Shown here: positions 54,946-64,000 of the stretch, piece by piece
How the letters are laid out: each line of letters begins with the position of its first letter
Numbering within the stretch: position 1 is the stretch's first letter
NCBI GenBank assembly: GCA_963978905.1
Contig: OZ022256.1
Span: 7,175,501-7,239,500, forward strand
From: Trichostrongylus colubriformis
Taxonomy: Eukaryota > Nematoda > Chromadorea > Rhabditida > Trichostrongylidae
Reading direction: 5' to 3'
Length of the DNA: 64,000 nt
Notes under the pieces: model-generated
Seen by the model: the letters and a program-made list of their open reading frames with translations, nothing else
Told to the model about the DNA's origin: nothing
Database searches by the model: none
Made by a program: the position numbers and the translations under genes

Positions 54946-57000
54946 TATTTCACAGCGCTGTCCACCACTGCAATAATGCAGTAGCTTATAGGCTCGATCT
55001 ACCATACCAACGCTTCGTAGGACTATGTCTGCCAGTTCAGGCGGTTCAGGGAAACCATGCATGCGAGCAAGAATCTCCTGAGCCTCCCTTCTGGTCAGAT
55101 TCAGTAGAAGTGCATAATTGAGGACTATAACCGATCGGAATCTGCCCCGTCACCTCCCGTTTGTCAATACGAGCGAAGCCATTACTTGAAAAAGATTGTC
55201 CAGTGAGACTATATAAAATGGTGGTCATTCCAGCGCCATTCTGCCCGAGAAGTCTAAAAAATTCGCCGTCCCGAACACCCATACTTAGACCATCAACAGC
55301 TCTTAGATATCCCTACATCTTGCACGAATCCTCCACTTTCAGCGCCATATCATCTCCATACTCCTGCACATACATTTGCTATTCAGAGACAGCAACGTCT
55401 TCTTCAACGTTGGATCCTGCCATAATGTCTGATGCCGCATCGCAAATTCCAAATTCGGAAGCAACGATATCGTATAGATTCGAATTGGAACATCAGAAAC
55501 AAGAACGAGGAGAACATATCAAATATCACCATGTACACAACATTTTTACCGATCTTATCCCATTCCAATAACTCACTCGGTGGAAGCTTTTGCGCTGAGT
55601 GTGTTCCTATCGTCATCACTGCATTTCCGAGGGCGAAGCAAGGCAAAAAGCCCAGCAGCACCGACCTGACCAGTGCTTTCAGTGACGGCTATATTTGTGT
55701 AATGATATTAAGACTGAAAACGACCAGCATAGCAGCAAACGCTGCTACCAATCGCAGAAATCAACAATACGTTCGCTTTCGATGGAGACGAAAATTTGAA
55801 AGATACTGCATAAATGAATGACACACATGATCAGAATTGAAGAGCAAATAGCAGGATCACGATTGCAAGACATCCCTGCATCCAGCCGCATGCGAAGATT
55901 ACTGCCACGAAACAAGCGCAAATTACGGTATATAAGAGAAAGTTAAAGAAAAATGAGGCAGCCCAGACCAAGATTGGAGATATGCCGGTTAATGACTGCT
56001 CATGCGCAAATTAGTTTACACCTCTTCAACCAGGAAGATAACAAAGGGAGATGTGACGAGCGCTAAGGCTAACACCAGGAACGGTCTAAATATCGAACAC
56101 CACTTTCGCAGTCATCACATGCCATGTGCCGTCGCCCTCCGAAATGTTCGGTGTGAAAGTCTGCAGCTGGATGTGGATAGTCCATCAGATCGCTCAAGTC
56201 AATTGTGCATTGTCGTACGCATTCAATGAACTAGGCCACAAGCTCGAGAATCAAAAATCACATAGACAGAGTTTCGAGCAAATACTGCATAGCGTAAAGT
56301 CGGCGGCATCGCTTCCGCAAATGTTCTCCTACTCGGTCAAATTGTCATTATTCACAAGGTTGTGAGTCTGAGCATCCGGTGCTTTAGAAACGAGATCGAG
56401 ATATGCATTCACAATAGGAGAGGCGCGCTTCAACCGGGATACGAGATGGGCCGAACGTTGCAGCAGAAAACGAGCCTCCTTCATCCTTATCGAAATGCAA
56501 CTGCAGTACAGATAAATACGCAATTAATAACAAGATTCCAAGTGGAACTAGCACTTAAGTAATCAGTTGCGGCCAGTTCCGTAAGCAGTAGATGACTCGC
56601 GTTGTGAACAAGGCACACAATTGGGCAAATATCAGCTTGCAGCCGTTGGAACGATTCACTTGTTGTGCTTGTATCAACTCTTCACTGCGACTAATTCTCG
56701 CATCCATGAAGTCAAACATAGCAGTTGAATCGGTACTTTCGGCCAGTTTTGAGGAATACCTGCTTCATGGTGTTCATCGATAAACCAAGACTGGAAATCT
56801 GTAGGGAATCTTTAGATCTTTCCAGGTACTCGAACAGATGAGGGAAATTCTCTTGATTTTCCTTCGGAAGAATAATCTCAAATTGCTTCCCGTGCGCAAG
56901 ACCTTTCTCAGCTCCAAGATCGTATTCCCCAGCTATGCGAGTCAACGTTTCAGCGACGTCTTCAGCATTTGCTTTCTCTGCGACTGCAACCGTCATTGAA
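54946..57000 (-). pseudogene. ABCA-type lipid transporter, decayed C-terminal half
   Basis: Minus-strand blocks in the order of a full ABCA transporter. (1) 56730-56996: the regulatory region after the first nucleotide-binding domain (FEIILPKENQENFPHLFEYLE, ISSLGLSMNTMKQVFLK). (2) About 55660-56530: second membrane domain, with recognisable CVSFIYAVSFKFSSPSKANV and ILLFALQF but frame breaks. (3) 55404-55661: LGFLPCFALGN and following helix. (4) 55046-55400: second nucleotide-binding domain with GVRDGEFF and Walker A GQNGAGMTT. (5) About 54950-55080: REAQEILARMHGF and signature CSGGQR. The Walker A Lys is Met (codon at 55226-55228), TAG stops fall at 55379-55381 and 55313-55315, and the sequence stops at the tRNA-like insertion. 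ABCA proteins move lipids (CED-7 in C. elegans). This copy cannot be functional as read. Confidence 0.85.
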
Positions 57001-57090
57001 CCTTGTGAGTTGTTGTTGGATTGATTAACTTTGTCTTCAACTGGTCTTTATATTGACGCAATTCCTCCTCGATTGTTCTCGGTGGCCCGG

Positions 57091-57275
57091 GGAGTGTCGC
57101 AAGACATTCTAAAGCCTAGGGACGCTTTCCGCGATCTGATGCTAGATGAGCGTTACTGTAGTTTTGATATTTTCACATTCATCAGGCCTAGTACAAAAAG
57201 GTAGAAATGTCATGATGACTCCGCTTTTTCGCACTTAAATAAATCTTCCACCGAACTGAATGCCGATTACTTGGT
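57091..57275 (-). repeat. Direct repeat R, copy 2
   Basis: Same-orientation partner of 54690-54872, from GTCGCAAGACATTCTAAAGCC to AATAAATCTTCCACCGAACT. It bounds the other side of the ABCA relic; no tRNA-like sequence adjoins it. Confidence 0.82.
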
Positions 57276-57399
57276 CGCTACGTAAATGCCATCTATTCTA
57301 TGAATCTCACAACATACGTTCAGCTTATTGTTAGGGCCATTCAAGTCGTTATCGTGAAGGCGATGCTCGGAGTACCTTAACACAAAGGAGAGGGAAATT

Positions 57400-57720
57400 A
57401 GGAAATCAAGCTCCTCCAAAGATCAGAGATGAGGGACGGTGCCGTATTTATCAAGGAGAGGATTATGTGGGCTGGACACGCCATGCGATGAGCGTTGGAG
57501 CACTGCACTTAGCATCTCGATCACTTAGGACGTTAAACGAACATCTGAGCATTGGCCGGCCTGATGGTCAGACTGGCTCGCCAAAGCTCTTTAGGGAAGA
57601 AATGAAATGCTGCATAATCCTGGAGCCAGAGGGCTTCAATGAAATACATTGACTCACGAAAGGGATGGATGACGACTGGCGCTCCTTCCGAGTACCGATA
57701 AGCAACGAAACGATGACACT
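57400..57720 (+). pseudogene. RTE-type LINE tail, decayed
   Basis: The plus strand reads KERIMWAGHAMR, then (frame-broken) GRPDGQTGSPKLFREE and a CGGAAGGAGCGCCAG-type end on the other strand. This recalls the KIRWAGHVMR ... GRPPTRW tail of RTE-type non-LTR retrotransposon proteins. Several stops interrupt it. A LINE of this kind could provide the machinery for the SINEs, but that is only inference. Confidence 0.45.
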
Positions 57721-57980
57721 CTAGGGTATATCAAGAGTTCTCCAGGTGAGCCTTTTCAGCAATTGGGAAGGGGGGTATAAAAAAAACTCAAATGAACACC
57801 GTGCTGGAGTCTGTTTTCTTGTAGATTCAATTTATCAAAAACTGACTGTCCATTGGAGGCGATGAATATCGCGTCATGGCAGTTGAACGAAGAGTCGTTC
57901 ATGTGAAGACCTCCCACACAACGCCGATCTTGTATCAAATTCTGAAATCATGTCGCCATCATAATTTTTCTTTCTTGAAA

Positions 57981-58345
57981 GTATCTTCCACGGAAAAATC
58001 AGTCCCTTCGTTACTCTTATATTTATGTTGTATTCGTTTAATAAGGGCCGCATGCAAAGTTCCACGCGAAAAATGTGAATCAGCTAAGATGCAGTACAAC
58101 AAAGTCTGGGGGGTCGCTTTCCGCGGCGAGCAGCGTGGCAAGTACGAGTCGTTTGGAATCCGCTCGAGACGCAACGCAAAAAATGTGAATCAGTTAAGAT
58201 ACAGCACAGCGAGCGGATTCCAAACGACTCGCACTTGCCGCGCTGCTAGCCGCGGAAAGCGACCCCCACCCAGATTTTGTTGTGCTGTATCTTAGCTGAT
58301 TCACATTTTTCGCGTGGAACTTTGCATGCGGCCCTTATTAAACGA
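57981..58345. repeat. Palindromic MITE (GTTACTCATATATTTATGTTG family), copy 3
   Basis: Starts CTTCCACGGAAAAATC, GTTACTCTTATATTTATGTTG and GGGCCGCATGCAAAG, and ends CTTTGCATGCGGCCCTTATT. The interior holds a second inverted pair (GTCGCTTTCCGCGG ... CCGCGGAAAGCGAC; GAGTCGTTTGGAATCCGCTC and its inverse). The outer right end is missing, cut near 58345. Confidence 0.82.
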
Positions 58346-58439
58346 AAACAACAGCTGGTACCGTGAAGGACCTTTGAAGGTAGGCGAACTCCCAAAGCTT
58401 CCAACTTGCAATCTTTGAAGGTTCTTTACGTTACCAGCC

Positions 58440-59065
58440 CATTGCGTCTTGAGCGGAAATCCCAACAGCTCGTACTGACGACGCCGCGAGTGCGACGCCG
58501 CAAGCGGAAATTCGACCTAGCGACCCCCACACACAAAGACTCGGCAGGGTGGGCGGGGCCTCAGAGTAGAAGCTCCCTCCTGTCGTCCACCGCGGTTGGG
58601 AACAGAGACTGAGACTAATCCATTACACTACCGACACCACCTTCACCTTAACTCAGCTTTTGAATGGTATATTTACCATAGCTTATCAGCACTCACACGT
58701 ATAACGTGTTGAGCCGGTTGGCCAATATCGGCATCGGACCGTGAAGCTGAAAGCTTTAGTAATGATTTTTGATATTTTAATTTTTGATAACTGCTGTTTA
58801 TCGCCGCAGCTCGCGATGCGAAAGCCCGGAGAGACTGAGACTGTTTACGTAAATTTCTTTTCAATGCGTCTCCGACCGCGGCGGACGAGGGGGTGGGCAC
58901 CTGCTCAGAAGCCCCGCCTACTCGGCCAAGACTTTGTGGTGCTGTATCTTAGCCTAATTCACATTTTTTTTCGCGTGAAACTTTGCATGCTGCTCACATC
59001 AGGCAAATATAACATAAATATATGAGTAACAAAAAAACTCATTTTTCCGTGGCGATTTCTTCGAA
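58440..59065. repeat. Palindromic MITE, copy 4, interrupted by a SINE
   Basis: GC-rich core (GGCAGGGTGGGCGGGGCC ... CGCCTACTCGGCC) and right end CTTTGCATGCTGCTCAC ... ATATATGAGTAACA ... CCGTGGCGATTTCTTC. The SINE at 58617-58829 splits the core. The left end is unclear because it adjoins copy 3. Confidence 0.75.
58604..58842 (-). repeat. tRNA-related element (family B) inserted in the MITE
   Basis: The 213-bp insert 58617-58829 is flanked by the exact 13-bp duplication AGAGACTGAGACT (58604-58616 and 58830-58842). Read on the minus strand it has GCTCGCGGCG-type and TCAAAAATTAAAA sequence, then GCCGGTTGG-like, CTGAGTTAAGGTGAAGG and GTGTCGGTAGTGTAATGGATT (tRNA A-box half). The B-box half is missing. 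It shares its GCGATGCGAAAG end with 41010-41045. Confidence 0.85.
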
Positions 59066-59125
59066 GATGCTTTCATATGGTTTGAATCTCGGCCAATTTC
59101 AGTTTTTCTGCCGTACTTACTGTTC

Positions 59126-60049
59126 TACAGGGTGTCCCAAAATTATGGGCGCCTAAGTTCATGCTTTTTTGTATTTCTCTATACAAATTGTATCAATGCT
59201 TTTTCCTTTATTTGCTGCTCAGTAGGTGCACAGAATCTTCTTCTACCACGGCGCGTACATGTCAGGATGAAGCTCACGATATCTTTTAGATTTCAAAACT
59301 TTTTCAAATGAACTTCGCGGTCATTCGCTCCAACGGTGACACGCACCCCGCAGTACTGTTACTCGAACAAAAAATTTTTATGGTCCGAACAGTTTAAAGA
59401 AACCCATTGTGGCGAACAACGTCTGGTAGAGTATATCATGCGATAGGACGTTTTGATACCAGTAAGTGGGTCCCAGCAATGATTTGGGGTGCATTGATGA
59501 CACGCTCATGGTTTCCGTCGATTTCGGCGCGAAGCTTGCGGGAATGTCAACATGAAGAACACGCTGTTAGGCATAACGAAGCACTGGTCTCACTAGTCTT
59601 TCGGAACAATACCTGGTGAGTTGGCAAGGCGCTTTAGTTTATAGCATCAAATTGATACAAAAGCGCTGCCGACCCGATTTTTTCGAATTCATCACTTTTC
59701 GGATCTTCCGTCAAACCTCCCAAAACATGATTCCATTGATGCTCTGCTGGGGTCCTCAACAAAAGCAAGGTATGAGAAGCCAGTAATCCTTGTATGGAGT
59801 CACATAAGATGGCGCTTGCAAAGATCTGGGATGGAATGTATGGAAAAACTTACGTGTCAAGGGCGGTTGACTGATGAAGAGACTTTGAGCTTGTATCCCT
59901 GCTAGAGCAGGACAACCAACGATCCGACTGCTGTGCATTGGTGGATAAGTTATGAGTAAAATTGTGAGTGGGTTGATTTTTCATTCACTCTATTGATGCC
60001 AACAAAATATTGCAATACATTGGCGCCCATAATTTTGCGACATCCTGTA
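59126..60049 (+). mobile_element. Tc1-type transposon relic
   Basis: Inverted ends CAGGGTGTCCCAAAATTATG (59128) and the mirror ending GCGACATCCTG (60047), TA on both sides; 920 bp. Interior fragments such as PAMIWGALMTRSWFP (59470-59520 region, + strand) and QKRCRPDFFEFI resemble a Tc1 transposase core, but stops and frame changes are frequent. Confidence 0.82.
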
Positions 60050-60070
60050 TATAATACCTCATTGACTTAC

Positions 60071-60187
60071 TTCCCTTGGTGGTGGAACGCGATACCTCAC
60101 ATAGCTTTCTTCTGATGGCTGGGCAAACGTGGAAGAGAAAAGTGTCATTACCACTGACAACGAAAGTAGTTCCACAGTGAATAGCAT
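60071..60187 (-). CDS. First exon of a predicted secreted protein
   Basis: 39 codons from ATG 60187 to a GAA-GTAAGT donor (donor at 60065-60070), phase 0. The peptide starts MLFTVELLSLSVVMTLFSST, a clear hydrophobic signal sequence, then likely cleavage after FAQ, followed by PSEESYVRYRVPPPRE. An upstream in-frame ATG (60280) would bury the hydrophobic core, so I prefer 60187; an acceptor-like ATGTAG lies just upstream. The next exon was not found: the Tc1 relic 59128-60047 fills the start of its intron. It could belong to a small secreted nematode protein family, but no family was recognised. Confidence 0.55.
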
Positions 60188-61814
60188 TCTGATCCTACAT
60201 GTGGGCTTCAAGCAGAAGATTGTGTAGAGTCGATGGAGGGCGATAGAATGGAACTTTGCAGTTTTCGCAAAGCATCGCATCCTAAATGCATGCCGTGCGA
60301 CAGCATTTTTGTAATCAACATCAGGCCATGAGTGAGGAATGAGCGTTTTTTACATCCCCAAGACCACCAGACCAATGCTTAATGATCGGTACAAAAAGCA
60401 TTTATCATCTTTTGAATCTTTTCAAATACCATGAAGTCGTTCATAGTGTGGTCTTCAAGTTTCAAAGGCAGCTGTTTTCGTTTTCATCATACAATTAGGT
60501 GTCATATAATTATATTGTCATATATTTATGTGCCTGGCTTAGTAGTCGCAGCCAGTTTTTTTGGTTTTTTTTTGGGAATGCTGTTGACGATAAACAAATT
60601 TCAGTATTGTTCTCTTTCAAAGCATCATGATGATTCAAGTGGCTAAAAAGGACTGTAAGACTGCGAAGCCCTTGCTCCATAAAACTCAAAAAAGCCGCCG
60701 TAAAATGGATTTTGGGGAATTTTGAGCCTAATCTAGACCATTCGGCACCTAGTGCCTTTATCAAGTCTGAAATAGAACAAATTAGATATTGTTGAGAGAA
60801 AGTCGCTTATCGTTAGCTGGGTTTGTATTATACTTTGGCCACCAGCCGTTGCCATGGAATCGCTGTCCTAACCTCCTCGACGAGAGTCTCCGGTAGTCGG
60901 GCAGAGTTAGTCAGCTCACCCTGATCTTACCTTTGAAGACACTGGCAAGGGTCAATTTGGCTGCGTTGAGACCTACCGTAACGCCTGCAGTTCGTTAGGT
61001 TGCACACATTGCCCACATGACACCTTGCTAAGACGTCGAGTGTGAATTCGATAGTTTTCTTTACCACTTTTTTTTCTCCCATTTCGCTTACATACTTCGT
61101 TTCACTTGGCTTTTGTTGTTGTTTCACTTGAACGACGAATAAGACATCCCGTCCGCCGCGCGGTCGCGTCGCGGCTTTCGTACTGGAGCATATCATCTCC
61201 CGGTGTGCACTTATCTCTTGCGCAAAGTATTCCTGCTAGGATCTGGGTAGAGTAGAATGTCCTCGAATTTACCTTTGCATTTGGTGCTGCTTATGGTAAC
61301 ATCTTCTCCCTATAATGTAATTTATGCTACTTGAACGTGCTACTTTCATTAGAATGTATATGCTGTCTCATGTGGTATTCGTTTTCCATCAAGCTTCTGT
61401 TTATATTGTTGTTGCTATAGTCTTTGCTATCCAAGATTATCTAGGTTTCGAGGTTTCTCAGAGCTAAAGCTGTACACCACTATGTTATTTTGATCTGATG
61501 CGATTTCAGGCTGTTTGACATGGTGATAGAGGACAGGATGTTGCGGCCGCACTAGCAAAAGGAAAAAAAGAAGCAGGCGATGCAAGGAAGAAGAAAGCCA
61601 GCTTTATGAGGATTTCATAGGTGATAATTATTCATGTTGACTTGTTACTAGAATTGGTTTGTATGTTTCTGAATAAATTCGGTTTATAGCAGTAATATAT
61701 GAAAATGAGCAGTGTATTACGTAGAGTGGTATGTCTTCTATGTTTTGTAAACGAGTGTAATATACACCGTAACGTCCAATTAACAATGATCAAACGCGCA
61801 TCATGCGATAATCA
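60188..61814. other. Upstream/intergenic; one weak exon
   Basis: On the minus strand about 60931-61196 is open and ends at CAAAG-GTAAGA (a good donor); it reads either as a Cys-rich tail (CHVGNVCNLTNC...) or, in another frame after a GCAG, VTVGLNAAKLTLASVFK. I cannot decide and do not call it. Other sequence is AT-rich. Confidence 0.3.
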
Positions 61815-62970
61815 GATTAGCAGCTTGCAACCTAGGGGTAAGTAGGTCTTTGAATAACTGCTCAGGCTGCACCTTTGTCGCAGCTGCACGGTGTACCATT
61901 ACGGTGTTGTGCCTGCTCAAACACAGCCAAGCCACGCCCACCATCTAAATCACAGCTGGCCATAGATGAGCGAATTCCAATGTGGAAACTGCCCTTATCT
62001 TCAAATGGCTGTTTAACTGATAATCTGCTCTTACCGCAAGTTTCCGGCTATTACAACCCCAGATACCCCGAGTTGGTCAAAGAATAATTTTTGCTGAAAC
62101 TTTGCCTAGGGGGGGGGGGGTTATTTGGGGTGCTGATCACGAATATGACACCCGTTTATGGCGTTCGCGCCAAATCGGTGCAATTGCGCCATGTTGGTGC
62201 GGCAACAAATTGCTGAAACTTTGCCTAGGGGGGTTCTTTGAGGTGCTGATCACGAACATGACATCGGTTTTCAGCGCGAGCGCCGTTTTAGCGCCTTTCA
62301 AGGCTGCGCCAGTCATGTTCATTTTTGCTACAGTGCTTAAATAGCTGGAGAGCGTCATCTTTCCGCTGTCGTCTTTCATTTGATACTATCGTACAGTCAT
62401 CATTGCACACATATTTTCGCCTAAGCCTTAAAGGGAAAGGGAAGGTTCCCTTCCTTCTTAAGGCTTAGGCAAAACTTGCGGGAACAGTGTGGTGCCCCTA
62501 CCATATCAGCACCCTAATGGAATTAAACGACACTAGCGCCGAAAACGGATGTCATACTCGTGATCATTACCCCAAATAACCCCCCTGGACTAAGTTTCAA
62601 CGATTTCGGGGAAAACGAGTTGCTGCACCGACATGGTGCAGTTGCACCAATTTGGCGCGAACGCCAAAAACGGATGCCATATTCGTGATCAGCACCCCAA
62701 ATAACCCCCCTGGGCAAAGTTTCAGCGAAAATTATTTTTTTGACCAGCTCGGGGTATCTGGGGTTGTAATAGCCGAATAGTTCCCAAGTTTCTTTCCTCA
62801 CGTAAACGCCCAGTGGAAATTTGCTCGTTTGAGACCAGGTGTGATTTGGCTGGATGGGCGTGACTTGCTTATGTTGAAGCAGGCACAACACCGCGAGGGT
62901 GACCGTCCAGCCTCAACAAATGTATAGCGTGAGCAGTTGCTCAGGAATCTACCCTTGAAGGAAATAAGCC
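61815..62970. repeat. ~1.1-kb fold-back repeat
   Basis: The left arm runs from GCAGCTTGCAACCTAGGGG through GCTGCACGGTGTACCATTACG, CCAAGCCACGCCCA and CCCCAGATACCCCGAG. The right arm is the inverse, from CTCGGGGTATCTGGGGTTG through GGGCGTGACTTGC to TGAGCAGTTGCTCAGG. Each arm has two tandem copies of a module CTGAAACTTTGCCTAGGGGG ... GTGCTGATCACGAA. The centre is a small palindrome of CCTAAGCCTTAAAGGGAAAGG (about 62418-62470). No transposase was seen. Confidence 0.82.
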
Positions 62971-63379
62971 AGTTGTCGGATTATCGCTTGGTGTGCCTTT
63001 AATTGTAACAGATCGTAATTCCCTCATCACTCAGAAATTGTTGGTTTGACTAGGGACCAGGCACACATTCCATCATGGGACGCAATTCATATTACTTACT
63101 CGTTTCGTTCCGAAGCAGCCATGCGAACGATTCCGGCGTCTTGCACTGCCGTTCAATGGCACGGTAGTACTGGATGATATTCAATCCTCAACTTAGGTGA
63201 GGAGTAACGCCGCCCCCAGTCCTCAAAGTAATATTCTACAATGTTTCACTTTTTTCATACAGTTCTGTTATATATGTTCGCTACGGAGCAGGAAAAACCC
63301 AGAAAAAATCAAAGTCGATAACAGAGATACGTGCCCTCAAGGTTTCATCCATGCATTCTAAACCACAGCTGTGCCAGCG
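62971..63379. other. No gene recognised
   Basis: 3' flank of the gene at the right edge; no further features. Confidence 0.35.
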
Positions 63380-63999
63380 TTAGCTGCAAGGATGAAACCT
63401 CGAGAGTACGCTTCTCTGCCGGATTTTGAGTCTCGCCGATAACAAACATAAGCTGTTGGGCAATAATAACTCAAAATCTCGTGGAAGCTTCCTTAAAGTG
63501 ATTCGGTCGCATATGATCTTCAAACTGCTATTTCCATCCCTATCTCTTTGAATATCTACTAAACTGTTTACAAATGTTAATCGGTTTCGGTCATTGACTG
63601 CGTCCAGTGAGGTTCGGTCTGCTGTTAGTGTATTTGCGAAGGTTTGCCAACTTCGAGCCTTTTCCTCATGAATTTGTTGATTATTTACTAAGCAGTAGGC
63701 CCAAGTGTTTTGTTTACTTTGTGTCTTAACCATGATCAACACATAGTTTGTTGTTGCAAATCCGCTCACGTCATGTCGAGAATACCAGTTTTCCCAGCAT
63801 TTTTCCTCGTGCTGACCTTGGATTTGACTGCAATACCGCGGTGCTGCTGTGTCACGCGATAAGCTGCCAGAAAATCCTCTGAATTGTTCGTCAAGTAACG
63901 CGCAGAAAACCTCTGAAGGCCTTTGAATGATTCAGCATGAATCAGAGGAGTGCTTGGCAAAAAATCAGGTTGGTATACTAAACAGCGGTTATTATGCAT
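63380..63999 (-). CDS. 3' part of an unidentified gene running off the right edge
   Basis: Two overlapping minus-strand frames, 63766-63999 and 63380-63769, read as coherent protein: RFSARYLTNNSEDFLAAYRV, QQHRGIAVKSK, then NTWAYCLVNNQQIHEEKARS and DAVNDRNRLTFVNSLVDI, ending RFHPCS and TAA. They are in different frames. A GTGAGC donor at the end of the first, plus an AAAG 53 nt on, would join them in frame; otherwise one base shift separates them. The 5' end is outside the window. No domain was recognised; it could be a host gene or a captured element gene. Confidence 0.55.
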
Positions 64000-64000
64000 C

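Noticed and set aside
1..64000. rRNA genes, CRISPR arrays, bacterial operons
   Set aside because: None recognised on either strand.

Overview
The window looks like nuclear DNA of a nematode, most plausibly a clade V (strongylid/hookworm-type) parasite. The evidence is small introns with TTTCAG-type acceptors, an apparent spliced-leader acceptor one base upstream of a start codon, abundant tRNA-derived SINEs and palindromic MITEs, mariner/Tc1 relics and a BEL/Pao LTR retrotransposon. Species was not determined. Most of the window is repeat-rich intron or intergenic DNA; host genes appear only as scattered exons, nearly all on the minus strand.

The centrepiece is a complete, apparently young 12,689-bp BEL/Pao retrotransposon on the plus strand (9338-22026). 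It has two identical-looking 668-bp LTRs, a 5-bp target duplication TCTAC, a tRNA-Gly(GCC)-type primer binding site, a polypurine tract, and an uninterrupted 1917-codon Gag-Pol frame. It also has an unusual second long ORF (ATG 17802, 834 codons) in the position where env would lie. ORF2 is not an obvious membrane protein: it has RS-rich arms and a triple CCHC zinc-knuckle array with nearly the same spacing as the array in Gag, so it looks like a second, Gag-derived protein. A TTTCAG acceptor lies just upstream of it. Downstream is a degenerate array of a TAGTTCAG-containing unit with a period of about 35 nt.

The element sits antisense in an intron that splits the SH3 domain of a sorting-nexin (SNX9/LST-4-like) gene: exon 1 is at 22149-22247 and exon 2 at 9116-9223, both minus strand. 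Left of it (1-9100) are SINE copies and an internally deleted mariner (7456-8309). Right of it (22.3-50 kb) are mostly repeats: tRNA-like palindromes, TTCATAC-type MITEs, a 1,374-bp fold-back element (45884-47257), and isolated candidate exons (27907-28169, 43007-43143, 47422-47661).

From 50 to 57 kb there is a multi-exon cysteine-rich gene resembling secreted phospholipase A2 (50026-51321, minus). Beyond it lie Tc1-type relics, a hAT-like MITE, and a decayed ABCA-type transporter (about 54946-57000, minus) interrupted by a tRNA-Gly-like sequence and flanked by direct repeats. From 57 to 64 kb come a LINE tail, nested MITE/SINE insertions, a Tc1 relic (59128-60047), a secretory first exon (60071-60187), a 1-kb fold-back (about 61820-62970), and the 3' end of a minus-strand gene running off the right edge.
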